Source of the DNA: Gnetum montanum
Taxonomy: Eukaryota > Streptophyta > Gnetopsida > Gnetales > Gnetaceae
DNA length: 64,000 bases
Direction of reading: 5' to 3'
NCBI GenBank assembly: GCA_015680685.1
Contig: MNCI01015960.1
Span: 65,487 to 129,486, forward strand
Below are positions 46,128 to 56,912 of this stretch, piece after piece. Numbering within the stretch: the first letter of the stretch is position 1; every line of letters begins with the position of its first letter. A program made the translations under genes and the position numbers. The notes under the pieces were generated by a model. It was given only the letters and a program-made list of their open reading frames with translations, was not told where the DNA came from and did not search any database.

Positions 46128-48090
46128 AATCAAAGGAGAAGGACTAGTAAGCATGGTTATTCTAGTTTTTCTTCTTCTTCACCCTCAACATCCTCTTCAT
46201 CCTCAAACTCTAATAAGAGGAGTTGAGTCTGAGATAAGAGAAGGAATAGTCGAAATTAGGAGGAAGATGAATGGTGGGATAGAGATGAACAAAGATCTCG
46301 CCAAGATGATCAAGACCAAAGATAAAGACAACCATAAGGAGATGAAGAACATCATCAACAAAGAAGGCATAGCAAAACTCATCATATACATCATGGCCAT
46401 GAAAAGGATCGTTGTGAACAACATTACTATGATGAGCCTCTGTTGACTACTAAAAACATGCTTAATATTTCAAAGATAGTAAGAATTCCAAGAAGGCATC
46501 AAAAAGATAGCAAAATTAAAAGGTTGAATATGAATAATATCTCCACATTTGAAGGGAAATATAATGCATATTCTCATGATCATCTTTAATCCTTTCATAA
46601 TGACTATGCCTTGCAAAAAATAGAGAATGAATAGCAAAAGTTAAAATTATTCCCAAGCACACTCCCTAAAGAAGTATAAAGTTGGTACTAATCCTTGGGG
46701 TTGGAATCCATTCATCAATGGAGTACCATGTTGGAACTCTTTAACAATAAGTACCAAATGTACTCCAAAGTGTCCAACCTACGAAGGCAAATCCAATGAT
46801 AAAAACAAGGAAATCATGAATCCTTGGATGTAGCCCTGGGCAGGTACTACTCTTTGTTGCACTGATGCTCAAGCCATAGATGCTACCAAAGAAAATAGTG
46901 CTACCATATTATAGATGAACTTCAAAATAAGATAAAGAAAACCCTTAGGGTCTATGCCCAAGGAATGCTTTCTAAAATGCATGCCCATCAAATTCAAAGG
47001 CTAGTTGAGAAGGTGATCAAAGAATAAAGGAAGCTAAAGAAACATGATAGTGCAAAAGAATATAATAGAAACTCCTCCATTCGCAAAAGGGAGATGCATT
47101 TCTATGACTCAGAGGATGAGGTACTACTTGATGAAGCAGTGCAAAGAAAGACCTTGCCAATAGAAAAAATTTTCATTGAGATATTGGCTAAGGTAGATAA
47201 ACTGTGGGACTTCTTAGATGAGAAGTTCCAAATAGTTCTAAAAATTACAAAGAAAAGAGTAGATCAAGGAAGTAGTGGTTCAGATAGAAGGAGAAAAAAG
47301 GATATAGAAAAGGGTTACCATTGGAAAATGGGTAAAGTTGTAGTAGTTGAAAAGGTTGTAGATTTCACAACAGATGTTGATGGGAGTGAAATTTACCAAT
47401 ATGGACATCCTAAGGAACGTTGCCTAGTGCTATCACATTTGTAGGAGTCTAGAGTGTATGCATTAAATTCTAAATTTGTGAAATAGCAAACACCCAAGTG
47501 GTTTCCTTTCCCATAAGGTAACTACAAGAAGTAGTTTCACCAACCAACATACTATCCAAGTGAAGCATCTCAACGTCACGAAGTAGCTCCAATAGTGGCA
47601 ACACCCACAGTCATGAGGGATTCCACCTCCATAGTAGCAATATTCTTATAGGTAGCTAGACCTTATGGATACTATGTTTAATAGCCTATACATCCTCATG
47701 ACTCATCTAGCCACATTTCTTTCCCTTACCATTACTACCCTCTAGAATATTACAGAGCACCTTCTCTAAGAGGTAGGTTTGCTTTTCCTTTTAATCATCT
47801 ATATCCCTTAGTAGTTCCTACACCACAAACTACCACATCCTTACCACCGACACCACCTATGCAAGGGAAATTCCACCACAACCATAGTAGTAAGACATTG
47901 CAACGTAGTAAATTTATAGCCTAACATTCATCCAAGTAGTTCTCAATCAAAAGCTCGTAAGAGACCATTCTTCAGAACAAATAGCCTTATGAAACCCTCA
48001 AAAACACCCATGGTTATTAACCCTACCTCATCTACCTTTGAAAGTACCCTTGAGTCATCTTCAAATCAAAGAACCTCTAATGTTCATACT
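46128..48090 (+). pseudogene. E5 gag (middle and end)
   Basis: Begins at a CAAAGGAGAAGG-like segment homologous to E3 about 37990. Then a Ser/Pro tract, basic segment, capsid (about 46515-46800) and the open piece 47094-47444, which ends at the decayed zinc knuckle (E-I-Y-Q-Y-G-H-P-K-E-R-C; the first two Cys lost). A Pro/Tyr tail follows to about 47900. Numerous stops. Confidence 0.7.
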
Positions 48091-48640
48091 ATTATGTTGA
48101 TCCATGTAGTCACAAATTAGATAAATGTTGGTCACCTTCCCAGGAAATGATCTTACCCTAGGAGTCCCCTTATTTATTTGCAATTTGTAGTGAATGACCC
48201 ATGTAAATCTCTGTTGGACTCAGGTTCTAGAATGAACTTAATCTTCCAAGAAATGTATAAAACCTAGAACCTACCTCCTCTCAAGAAAAGAATTATTAGA
48301 TTAGAGCTAGCATATCAATCCATCACTATTCCTATGAGGCTAGTGGAGGACATTATGACCATTCTCCATGGATGGTTCTATCCTACAAATTTCCTTCTAA
48401 TTCATTTAGAGAATTGTAAGGAGGACTTCCCTATCATTATGGGATTGACATGGCTAAGGACTTTAGATGTCAAAATGAAGATTCACAACCTTTTCTTGAA
48501 AATTTCTAAGGAAAATGAATTTGGCAAATTAAAGAAGAAGAGGATTTCAAGCATTACATATAGTGACATAGAGTGTCATTGTGTGCAAAGAATATGGACG
48601 ATAAAAGGTACATCCATCTAAACATGCAATTAGTGTACCA
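48091..48640 (+). pseudogene. E5 protease
   Basis: Keeps the catalytic triad: LLDSGSRMNLIFQEMYK (about 48213-48263). The open piece 48334-48621 encodes FPIIMGLTWLRTLD and KISKENEFGKLKKKRISSI. One TAG sits inside the domain (EMYKT-stop-NL). It is the best protease copy in the window. Confidence 0.75.
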
Positions 48641-49069
48641 AGACAATAGTTATTCAAAAGTGCCTATATGTAGTAGTGACAAAATAAGAAGATATCTAAT
48701 GGCTAACAATAGATCAACAAGTTGAGTCCAAAATAAGTATGGAATCTTTGGAAAGCATCACAAGAACCTACATTGAGAACATGGATGAAATGGAGCAAGT
48801 CCATAGTTAACTCTTCCATACACAAAGTGAAATCGATTAGGGAGTGTTGGAAATCCATGATCAATTTAAGTCAGAGCCCCTTGAATTGAAAGATTTACTA
48901 ATAAATTTAGAATATGCTCTTCTCAAAAATGGCAACTTGGTGATCATCAATGCCAACCTTGCTCCAAATCAGACATAGAAATTATTAAATGAGGTGAAAG
49001 TGGCCAACAACCTTTACTTAGTCATATGATGAACCTACTAGGATAGATTCATAGAGATGCCAACAATGC

Positions 49070-50390
49070 ATCTATATAGACTGTTCCATCAATCCAAAGA
49101 GGCAACCACAATGCAAGTTGAATCCAAAACTAAAGTAGACTATCAAGGAAGAAGTAGAATAACTTCGCAAGGCTAGGTTCATATATCTGATTGTGGATAG
49201 TGAATGGATTAGCCCACTTGTCATCATACCTAAGAAAGGATGAAAATGGAAAGTTGGCATAGATTTCACATTGTTGAACATGGCAACTTTTAAAGATTAT
49301 TTTTCATTTTCACTTGTTGACCAAGTGTTGGATACTATAGTAGGATATTGCTATTACAAATTTCTAGATGGTTATAGTGGCTATAATCAAATCTAGATCA
49401 TACCAGAAGACCAAGCCAAAACAACATTCATTAGTGCCTAGGGGACTTTTGCATACAGGAAGATGCTCTTTGGCTTGTGCAATGCTCCTACTATCTTCCA
49501 ACATTTGGTGCTCAACATCTTTCAATAAGAGATTAGTAGTGGGGTAAAAGTATTCATGGATGACTTATCTATCTATGGTACCATATTTGAGTAAGCTTTG
49601 TACAATCTTAAGCAAATGCTTCAACGATACATGGAGACTAACTTGAAACTTAACTAGTAGCAAAGCCATCTAATGTCTAAGAAGGCATAGCATTAGGGCA
49701 TAGAATTTTAAAAAAAAATGGATTAAGGTGGACTCGAAAAAGGTACGGGTCATCCAAGGAATCACTAGGTAACTAGAAATGGTAAAAGATAAGAGGTCAT
49801 TCCTTGGACACACTAGTTATAACTAATGCTTCATCAAGAACTTCTTGAAAATTGGTAAGCTATTGGTTGTGCTCACAGAGAAGGATGCATCATTTAATTG
49901 GACCAAGAAATATGAGTTATCATTTTATCAATTAAAGCAAAGACTCATAGAAACTCTCATTCTACATGATCCTAATTGGTCTAAACCCTTTCACATCATG
50001 ATGAATGCATCCAATTATGCCTTAGGGGTCATGATTACATAATTGGACAATCAAAAACATCCTCACTACATATATTATACAAGTAGAAGCATTGTGTGAA
50101 CATAGATAAACTACACCACCATAGAGAAGAAACTCTTGGCAACAGTGTATGCCTTAGAGAAATTTAAGCATTGTTTGCTTGAATATCATATCTTTGTGCA
50201 CACAAAGCATACTACCATCAGGTTTCCCATGAACAAACCAATGGTGAGCCCCTATGTCATACGATGGCCTATGATTCTACAGGAGTTCAATCTCATAATG
50301 GTGGACAAAAAGGAAACTAAGAATGTGGTTGCTAATCACTTGTCTTGGTTGTAATGGGATAATGAAGAGGCCAAATAATCAATTTCCAGA
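49070..50390 (+). pseudogene. E5 reverse transcriptase and RNase H
   Basis: WISPLVIIPKK, then NMATFKD, FLDGYSGYNQI, LFGLCNAPT, and FMDDLSIYG (about 49553). RNase H pieces 49845-50042 (FHIMMNASNYALGVMIT) and 50136-50354 end NVVANHLSWL. The second RNase H of Tat elements is absent. Several stops. Confidence 0.8.
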
Positions 50391-50552
50391 TGAAATCCTC
50401 TTCACAAAAGTTATTAAAGTTCTGAACCCCAAACATCTTAACTAGTACAAGGAATTTCTCTTCTACCTACTCACTAAGGAAACACATCAAGAATGGGATA
50501 ATAGGAAGAAACAACAATTTCTTTACAAGGCCAAGCATTACATGGAAATTGT
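50391..50552 (+). pseudogene. E5 integrase N-terminus, cut
   Basis: KKQQFLYKAKHYMEI corresponds to E3 KKQQFLHRAKYFMEI (about 41365). The frame breaks off at 50552, where the Tat-type element begins. Confidence 0.75.
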
Positions 50553-52270
50553 TGCAACTAGAAAAATCAATTGCTAGAGAAACTGATAGATCTAGCATAG
50601 CAACCTCAACCCTAAATCCCCAAGGCCTCCAAAAAAATGAGATTCAAGATGCGTTAGCTGTTCCAATAGATCAACCAAGGACTTGCGAAATGTGAAACAA
50701 GGGGTTAAGAAAACATAATGTAAAAAAATTACAGATCTATGAAATTGAAAGAAAATCCAAATTTCACACAAAATAAAACCATAAAACTTTATTGAAAATA
50801 ATAAAGAATGAGTTTCAAATGTGTACAAGAAATGCTTCTAAGAGCAAAGGGGTTTAACTGGTGTAGGATTTCAAAGCCTATTGAAGTTGATGCAATTTAC
50901 TCCATGATCCGAGTGCTAAGCCACTTCTAATGCTTTTGAATCTCCTCTACTATAACTTCAGATCTACAAATTGGGTTCCTACTAGGAGGTGAGAAAAGTA
51001 AGGAATCTAACTATCAAAGTGATCCATACTAGGGGTTGGGAATCCCAAGAATGCAACATTAACATCAAAAATCCACAAGTCTTAGGGGGGTTGCAATGAG
51101 GGTTTTTAGGGTTGCAATGTTTCCACATTGGGATGTAAGAGAATGCAAATGTGGTAACCTATAGAACTCTTCAGTGCTTGAAAATGCCCAAGTGTGAAAC
51201 CATGAAAAACTTTTTGATCATGAAAATTTATTAAATAGTCTCAAGATTGTGGAACCTTGACAAAAATTACTAAATTACAAAAGTGTATGTATGCAAAACG
51301 TTGCTAAACCTATAAATGATGTTTAAGACTAGTTTTTATAAGTTTTGGACCATGAATGCTGCTACAAAATGGTTGTAATACAATGGCTATAAATTGGCTA
51401 TAATTTGGCTACAAATTCCTACTTTGTACAGGTGCGATGGGTGCCCAAATTTGGGGGGTTACCATATATAGTAAGTGACCTCCCCCATGGTCATCCTATT
51501 TACTATAAATAGTAACAAGGATACACCTTCTATGCTAAAGATAGATCTTCCATGCTAAGCATTTTTCCATCCTTACTGGATTGGTTGGTCAACGTTGGAG
51601 TGCATGAAATGTTGAAATTTGGCTTTTGTAACTTCAACACTCAATGCATGCAGTTTCCACACTAGGAGGGGAGTTTCCAAGCTACAAAGAAATCCCCCAT
51701 TCCTCCACACTGGGGGTAGGTGAGATTTACCCCCTTGTAAGTGTTTCCAACGTAGAAAAATGTATACCCCCCATAAAACCCATTTAATTGCCATTTTTAG
51801 CATTCCAAAAGACATTTTTGACCTCCCCAAGCCCAAATATAGGCACTAGGTAACTTTTTTCACTTAGTGAATGAAGCTTTGATCAATTATGAGGCATTTC
51901 TAGCCCCAAAAGTATGGAATATGTGAGATTTCCCCTCATGGATTACAATCTTCACATTTATAATGAAATTTTGCCTCAAGTTTCATGGGGTGAAAGCTAC
52001 ATGATGAAAATTGGCTATAAGATGCAAAATTTTGTGGTGTTTCAATGGCCCCTCTTTGTTGGTGCCTTGAGGATGGACCCAAGAGGCACTGACAAAGAAT
52101 ACAAAACACCACTACATATTATAATGCTACAATGCACACAAGCCACATGAGATGATAAAACCAAGCTATCTAGGTCGTTGAAGTTGCTAGTTTAAGGCCA
52201 TGGTAGGCCATGGTACTAGTTTAAGTCCCTGGCAAGTTATTGAAAGCAGGCTTACTTGTCAATGATTGTT
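50553..52270 (-). repeat. Probable 3' LTR / 3' untranslated region of the Tat-type element
   Basis: No ORF. Minus strand ends CTAGTTGCA at the junction. An AATAAAG-bearing stretch (about 50790-50815) could mark the R region. Contains words of the palindromic array (TTTCCACACTAGGAGGGGAG, about 51653; CCTCCACACTGGGGG, about 51703) and GTAGGCCATGGTACTAG (about 52202), related to about 55427. The LTR start was not located. Confidence 0.45.
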
Positions 52271-52274
52271 AGCT

Positions 52275-53600
52275 ACATGTAATATGGATTTAGATAGGAA
52301 TGATTAACCAGACTGGCTAGCTTATTCTCATCCATGTTGGCTATCTTGAATGCTCTGTTACCATAGGATCGGGTGACAAGGAAGGATCCTTCCCTATTGG
52401 TTGAGAATTTGTCTGCATGCTCATTGATAGCTTTAAGAATCAAGTCATCCTTCTTGATCTTATGCATTCTCAAGTTATGGTGATGTTATTGCTTTTGCCT
52501 CTCTTGATAGTATTCAATGTGAGCAAGCACTCTCATACGTTACCCCTTCATTAACTCCAAGGCTACTATCCGCAACTCCTTATTCTGCTTATTGTTAATA
52601 AAGTCTATCAAGGCTACTCAGAGTGATGGCACTTACAATTTAAGATGAAAAAAAAAACTTAAAAACCATAAACCAAGCTATAAGGGGTCTTACCATTGTT
52701 GTGTGATAATGGTTCCATATGCCCATAGTTCATGGACAAGTCGTTCATGCTATTTGTATTTGCTATCATTGAGAATCATCTTGAGAAACTTGATGATGGC
52801 CTTGTTGCTTTCTTCTACTTGTCCATTAGCTTGAGGGTGTAACAAGAAAGAGTGCTTAATCCCTAGGTCATGATAGAAATATTTTGTTTGTTGGCTACTA
52901 AATTATGGTCCATTATCTATAACTATGGTCATGGACATGCCAAAATGAGCTACAATGCTATCTAGGATGAATTTGTAGACTTACATGGATGTATTGTTCC
53001 TTAGGGGAATAGCCTCAACCCACTTTGTAAAGTATTTGGTTGTGATGATGATGAAGCTATACCCTACAAAAGACATAGGAATTATGGATCCAATCATATC
53101 CAACCCCCATCATTGAAATGAACATGTTATTTCAATGGTATGCAACTCAATTGGTGGTACATGTATCAAGTTACTATATTGTTGGCATGTGTCACATCGC
53201 TTAACCTTCTACAAGTGGTCATTTTCCATATGAGGCCAATAATAGCCTAATTGTCTAACCTTAGTGGCCAAAGCTCTAGGTCCTATATTTCCTCCACAAA
53301 CACCTTCATGAACCTTCTCTAGGATTGTTCTAGCTTCGATTTTACCTAAGCATTTTAGGAGCATGTACTATCTCATCATAGGATCACCAACATAATGTAT
53401 TATCACCTACAATGACATACTACTTTGATCGCTTATGTACAACGTCCTTCTAGGAAGTGGTCAAGCCTTGCAAGGATTCATCATGCATAAGGTAAAATAT
53501 CATATTATCATACTATTCTCTAGAAGGAGTAGTATGAATGATAGCCACAAAGGTATCCTTAGTGTTTTGTATGATAGGAGTAGCACAATCCATGGTTAAA
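52275..53600 (-). pseudogene. Tat-type integrase
   Basis: Zinc-binding C-x2-C reads CDTCQQY (about 53200). Core: GLDMIGSI (first Asp, about 53100), VIDNGP (second Asp, about 52915), and an ANGQVEESNK block with the catalytic Glu retained (about 52840). YG-type end decayed near 52690. C-terminal 52473-52273 has KKDDLILKAI...HADKFSTNREGSFLV, typical of Tat integrase tails. Stops and at least one frameshift. Confidence 0.75.
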
Positions 53601-53639
53601 TTGGACAACTTACTAAATACCTCTAATGTCACACTAAGG

Positions 53640-53990
53640 GCTAGGATTGTAATGGCGTCAACTATGACAATCTTGTTTTGGAGTATGTGTTGGATATCAA
53701 GTACTGTAACAATTGCTCCCCTAGGTCACAGTATGGTTGTAAGTCTTTATCCTTACACACATACACCTTAGTCACTTGGTTAACCACAAGTTGTAAATCA
53801 CCTTTGATCATTATGCATCTAATTCCTAGGTCATAGGCTACCATCACTCCTTTGATCAAACCCTCATATTCCACTATGTTATTCATACATGGGAACTCAA
53901 AACGATAGGCAAAGGATCAAATCTCATTAGATGGGAATGTTATGATGATAGTAGCTCTAATTCCATGGTTAATTGAAGCTCTATCATAGT
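53640..53990 (-). pseudogene. Second (archaeal-type) RNase H of the Tat-type element
   Basis: MHYDRASINHGIRA (FDGAS-like start), then MNNIVEYEGLIKGVMVAYDL and IKGDLQLVVNQVTKVYVCK. The N-x-x-EYE and GD-x-QLV-x-NQV blocks are diagnostic. One stop separates the halves. Confidence 0.75.
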
Positions 53991-54059
53991 GCATGACTAC
54001 CTTATAACCCTCAAGAACTTGGCTAATAGTGTTAATGTGCTCATCAGAGAACTCAAGAT

Positions 54060-55180
54060 ATATGGTTTCGTGATCATCAACAAAACTATGAGTTGTATGG
54101 TTATAGCTTGATCTTTCCTTCAGGATTGAGAGATGTAATGAAGGTTAAACTCCATGGTTATGGCTTTCTATCAAGCTATATGACTACTTTCATAATTGTT
54201 GATCATTATGCCTCTAAGTATGTTATCTTTGCAAATGACATTGACTTGGGTTCTAAAGAGGTAGTGTCTTCACTTCTTCTCCAAGAAGACTAGTGCTAGA
54301 CAATACTTCTCCACTTTAGTATATCGGGTCTCATGGACAACTAATGCATGGCTAAGGTAGTATGTAGGCATTTATGCTCCATCATCACATTTTTGATAGA
54401 GTAGAGAGGCAATGGATGTATCAGAGATGGCAAGGAATATGTAAAAGGATTTACCCTCTTGAAGAGGATAGACTGTCGATAGTTATTCCAACACTTGCTT
54501 AAGATTTTGAAAGGCCTCTTGGCATTGAGCCATCCATTCATAATGAATCCCTTTCTTAAGCAAGTGTTGCATGAGCTATAATTTATTTGTAAGCCTAGTA
54601 ATAAACCTAGGAATAAACTGTAATATACCTTGTAATCTCCAAAGCTCTTTAAGATTGATAGGCACTACTAATTTGGATATGGCCTTAACCTTATCAGGAT
54701 TGACACATATCCTTGGTTTAGATACTATAAAGCCAAGAATCCTACCGATCTTAACACTAAAGACACATTTCTTAGAATTGAACCTAAGCTCATACTTGAG
54801 GCATCATTTAAGCATGAGGTCTAGGTCATCATCATGGTCATTAGCCACTTTGGACTTAATGGCTATATCATCTACGTAATTGTTAAGTAAACCTAACATG
54901 TAATTGCTAAACATATAGGTTATGACTCATTGATAGGTTTCTCCAGCATTCTTAAGGTCAAAGAGCATCATGGTAAAGCAAAAGGTACCCCAAGAGGTCA
55001 TGAAAGTCATGCTAAGTTGGTGCTTTGGGTTGATCCTAATCTATTTGTACCCTGGGAACTCATCCATAAAGAAAAATGTGGCATGTTTGGCTATAGTATC
55101 AATAAGTTGATCAATACTAAGTAAAGGGAAGTCATCCTTGATAATCTCATTGGCACCATAAGCATATTCATTGGCACCTA
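54060..55180 (-). pseudogene. Tat-type reverse transcriptase and RNase H
   Basis: The minus strand shows FFFMDEFPGYK, RINPKHQ, TSWGTFCF, LKNAGETYQ, an intact YVDDIAIKSK (complement of about 54883-54855), GFIVSKPRICVNPDKVKAI, then RNase H with RHYL. RT fingers upstream of 55180 are missing. The upstream edge reads TTTTACCTAG before GTGCC, so a splice acceptor cannot be excluded. Confidence 0.75.
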
Positions 55181-55189
55181 GGTAAAAGT

Positions 55190-56616
55190 GAATAAATAAT
55201 ATTAAAATGCGATAAAATTATGCAAATACATGATATTCTAATGCAAAAAAAGGTAACACAACAAGTAAATAAAATGCAATAAGGACCAAATAAAGGTCAA
55301 ACCAAGGTTCAACCAAGTAAGGTATAAGAAATGAGGTCACAAACGGTCAACAAAAGTCATAATTTTGCCAATTTTAGGCCTTAGTCGACCATGATGCCAA
55401 ATTGGAGTCTTGGTGGACTATGATGCTAGTTTAAGGTCTTAGTGGGCCATGGTCATACAGTATCAAATAGTGGTCAAGGAAGATTAAACCCCACAATTTA
55501 ATACCAATCAAAGGCTAAACAAAGGCAAATAAAGCTAGAATAAGGTAAATAAAAAGAATATAAGGCTACATAAAGGCCACAATAAGGTCAATAAGGCCAA
55601 CAATACAACACCAGGCTGAAACAAGTTAAAGGATCATGAAATAAGGCAAAAATCAAGTAAAATAGGCTACATATAGTAAAATTTGGTCAATATAGGTCAA
55701 AATGGGTAGGATTTTGCTAGTTTTAGGCATTAGAAAGCCATGTTTTGAGGCTACAAGGCTATTAGGTGAGTTTGGGGATTAGTCTTGACTATTTCTAAGT
55801 TGTTTGGACCTAGAAATCAAGAATTTTCAAGCTTCCATGCTAGGCCCCTCTTGTTTCCACAGTAGCCAACATGGAAGAAGGTACCCTCAATATGGAAACT
55901 AGGAAAAGTAGGTTTTGGGACATCCAGAGGTTCAAAATTAAGGTTCCAAGGCTTTCCCGAGGCAAGGCAAGGCCAAATCTATCAAAACTGGGCACTTCGA
56001 AGATATGTAAAGGTTAAAAAGTAGGTTTTGAAGCCTTCCCCCACCTCCACNNNNNNNNNNNNNNNNNNNNNNNNNNNNNNNNNNNNNNNNNNNNNNNNNN
56101 NNNNNCTAGCCAACATGGAAGAGAGGGGGTTCAACATGGAGAATTAGAATCTAAGCAAAAATCGGGTTAAACATGGTCAAACATGTAGCTAAAACCTAGA
56201 TTTGGAAGTTATGCATCCTCTAGCTTTATTTTGAGGCCATTGGAGTCAATGTTTAGTGTCAAAGCATGCTAAAAAGGCTACCCTCCCTTCTTCCACATTG
56301 AGCATAGTATCTCTAGTGTGGAAGAATGGGGAGACACTTGTTTTGTAAATTCAAAGTGGTCTAGAAGCACATTGACCAACTTCTGAGGCTCATAGTGCTG
56401 TAGATCATGATTCTACAAGTTTTTGGCTAATTTTGAAATGTTTAGAGATCATGAAAGGGCATCTAAGGTCTTTCCCCCTTGTTTTCATGTTGAGGAAGTT
56501 GTTCCAGCATGGAAGCTTGGGGGAATGGGCTTTAAAGGCTAAAATGAGACCAAACGAGCAAGATATTAAGGTTATGAGGTCCTAGGCTTCTCTAGCATAG
56601 ATCTTTCATTTTCGGG
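55190..56616. repeat. Palindrome-bearing tandem repeat region, left part
   Basis: 55190-55830 is A-rich, with repeated AAATAAGGTC/AAAGGTCAA words and GGTCTTAGTGGGCCATGG. From about 55850 the 187-bp array words appear (GCCAACATGGAAGAAGG at 55866; TTCCACATTGAGCATAG, about 56291; AGCATGGAAGCTTGGGGG, about 56505). It continues at 61665 beyond E4. No ORF. Confidence 0.6.
56051..56105. other. Assembly gap (55 N)
   Basis: Run of N within the repeat array, probably a repeat-induced gap. Confidence 1.
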
Positions 56617-56912
56617 TGATGAATCATGGTTAATCAAGCCTTGTATACTAGGCCCCGTATACTAGGCCCCATATACTAAGCCCGTTGTGTATACTAGGCC
56701 CCATATACTAGGCCCCGTATATGCAACCCCGTATACGCAACGTCTATTCTAGCCTATAAATAAGCGCACACCCACCACACCTAGGCACCTTTCTGTTAGT
56801 TGTAGCAAAGCTCTTACAATTTATTCCTGTAGGAGATAGAATATTTTCCAGTACATGCCCACAGTCTGATGCTTGTAATTGTACAACACCTTTATTTGAG
56901 TGTGATATACTT
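56617..56912 (+). repeat. E4 5' LTR, first ~296 bp
   Basis: Starts TGATGAATCATGG. U3 is a tandem array of GTATACTAGGCCCC units (56640-56746), then a TATA box at 56755-56763. Identity with the 3' LTR stops near 56912, where gag follows; the rest of the LTR, primer site and gag start are deleted. Confidence 0.85.
56755..56763 (+). promoter_or_regulatory. TATA box in E4 5' LTR
   Basis: TATAAATAA in the context AGCCTATAAATAAGCGCAC, identical in the 3' LTR (60897-60905). Confidence 0.7.

Larger units (their letters stand above)
46128..50552 (+). mobile_element. Element E5: Athila-type element truncated at both ends
   Basis: Carries gag from the Ser-rich region on, full protease, RT, RNase H and the first ~50 codons of integrase. 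No LTR, primer site or 3' part. Left junction is head-to-head with E2; right junction is at TGCAAC of the next element. Confidence 0.8.
50553..55190 (-). mobile_element. Tat-type Ty3/gypsy element: pol and 3' region
   Basis: Read on the minus strand: RT (55180-54560), RNase H (54540-54060), a second RNase H (about 53990-53640), integrase (about 53600-52275), then a non-coding region to TTGCA at 50553, which abuts E5 integrase. The second RNase H placed between RNase H and integrase is the hallmark of the Tat lineage. No gag or protease is found; upstream of RT the palindromic repeat array begins. Confidence 0.75.

Noticed and set aside
51573-52150. Short ORFs on both strands as host genes
   Set aside because: They lie in the non-coding 3' region of the Tat-type element and share array words. 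No domain or homologous partner was seen.
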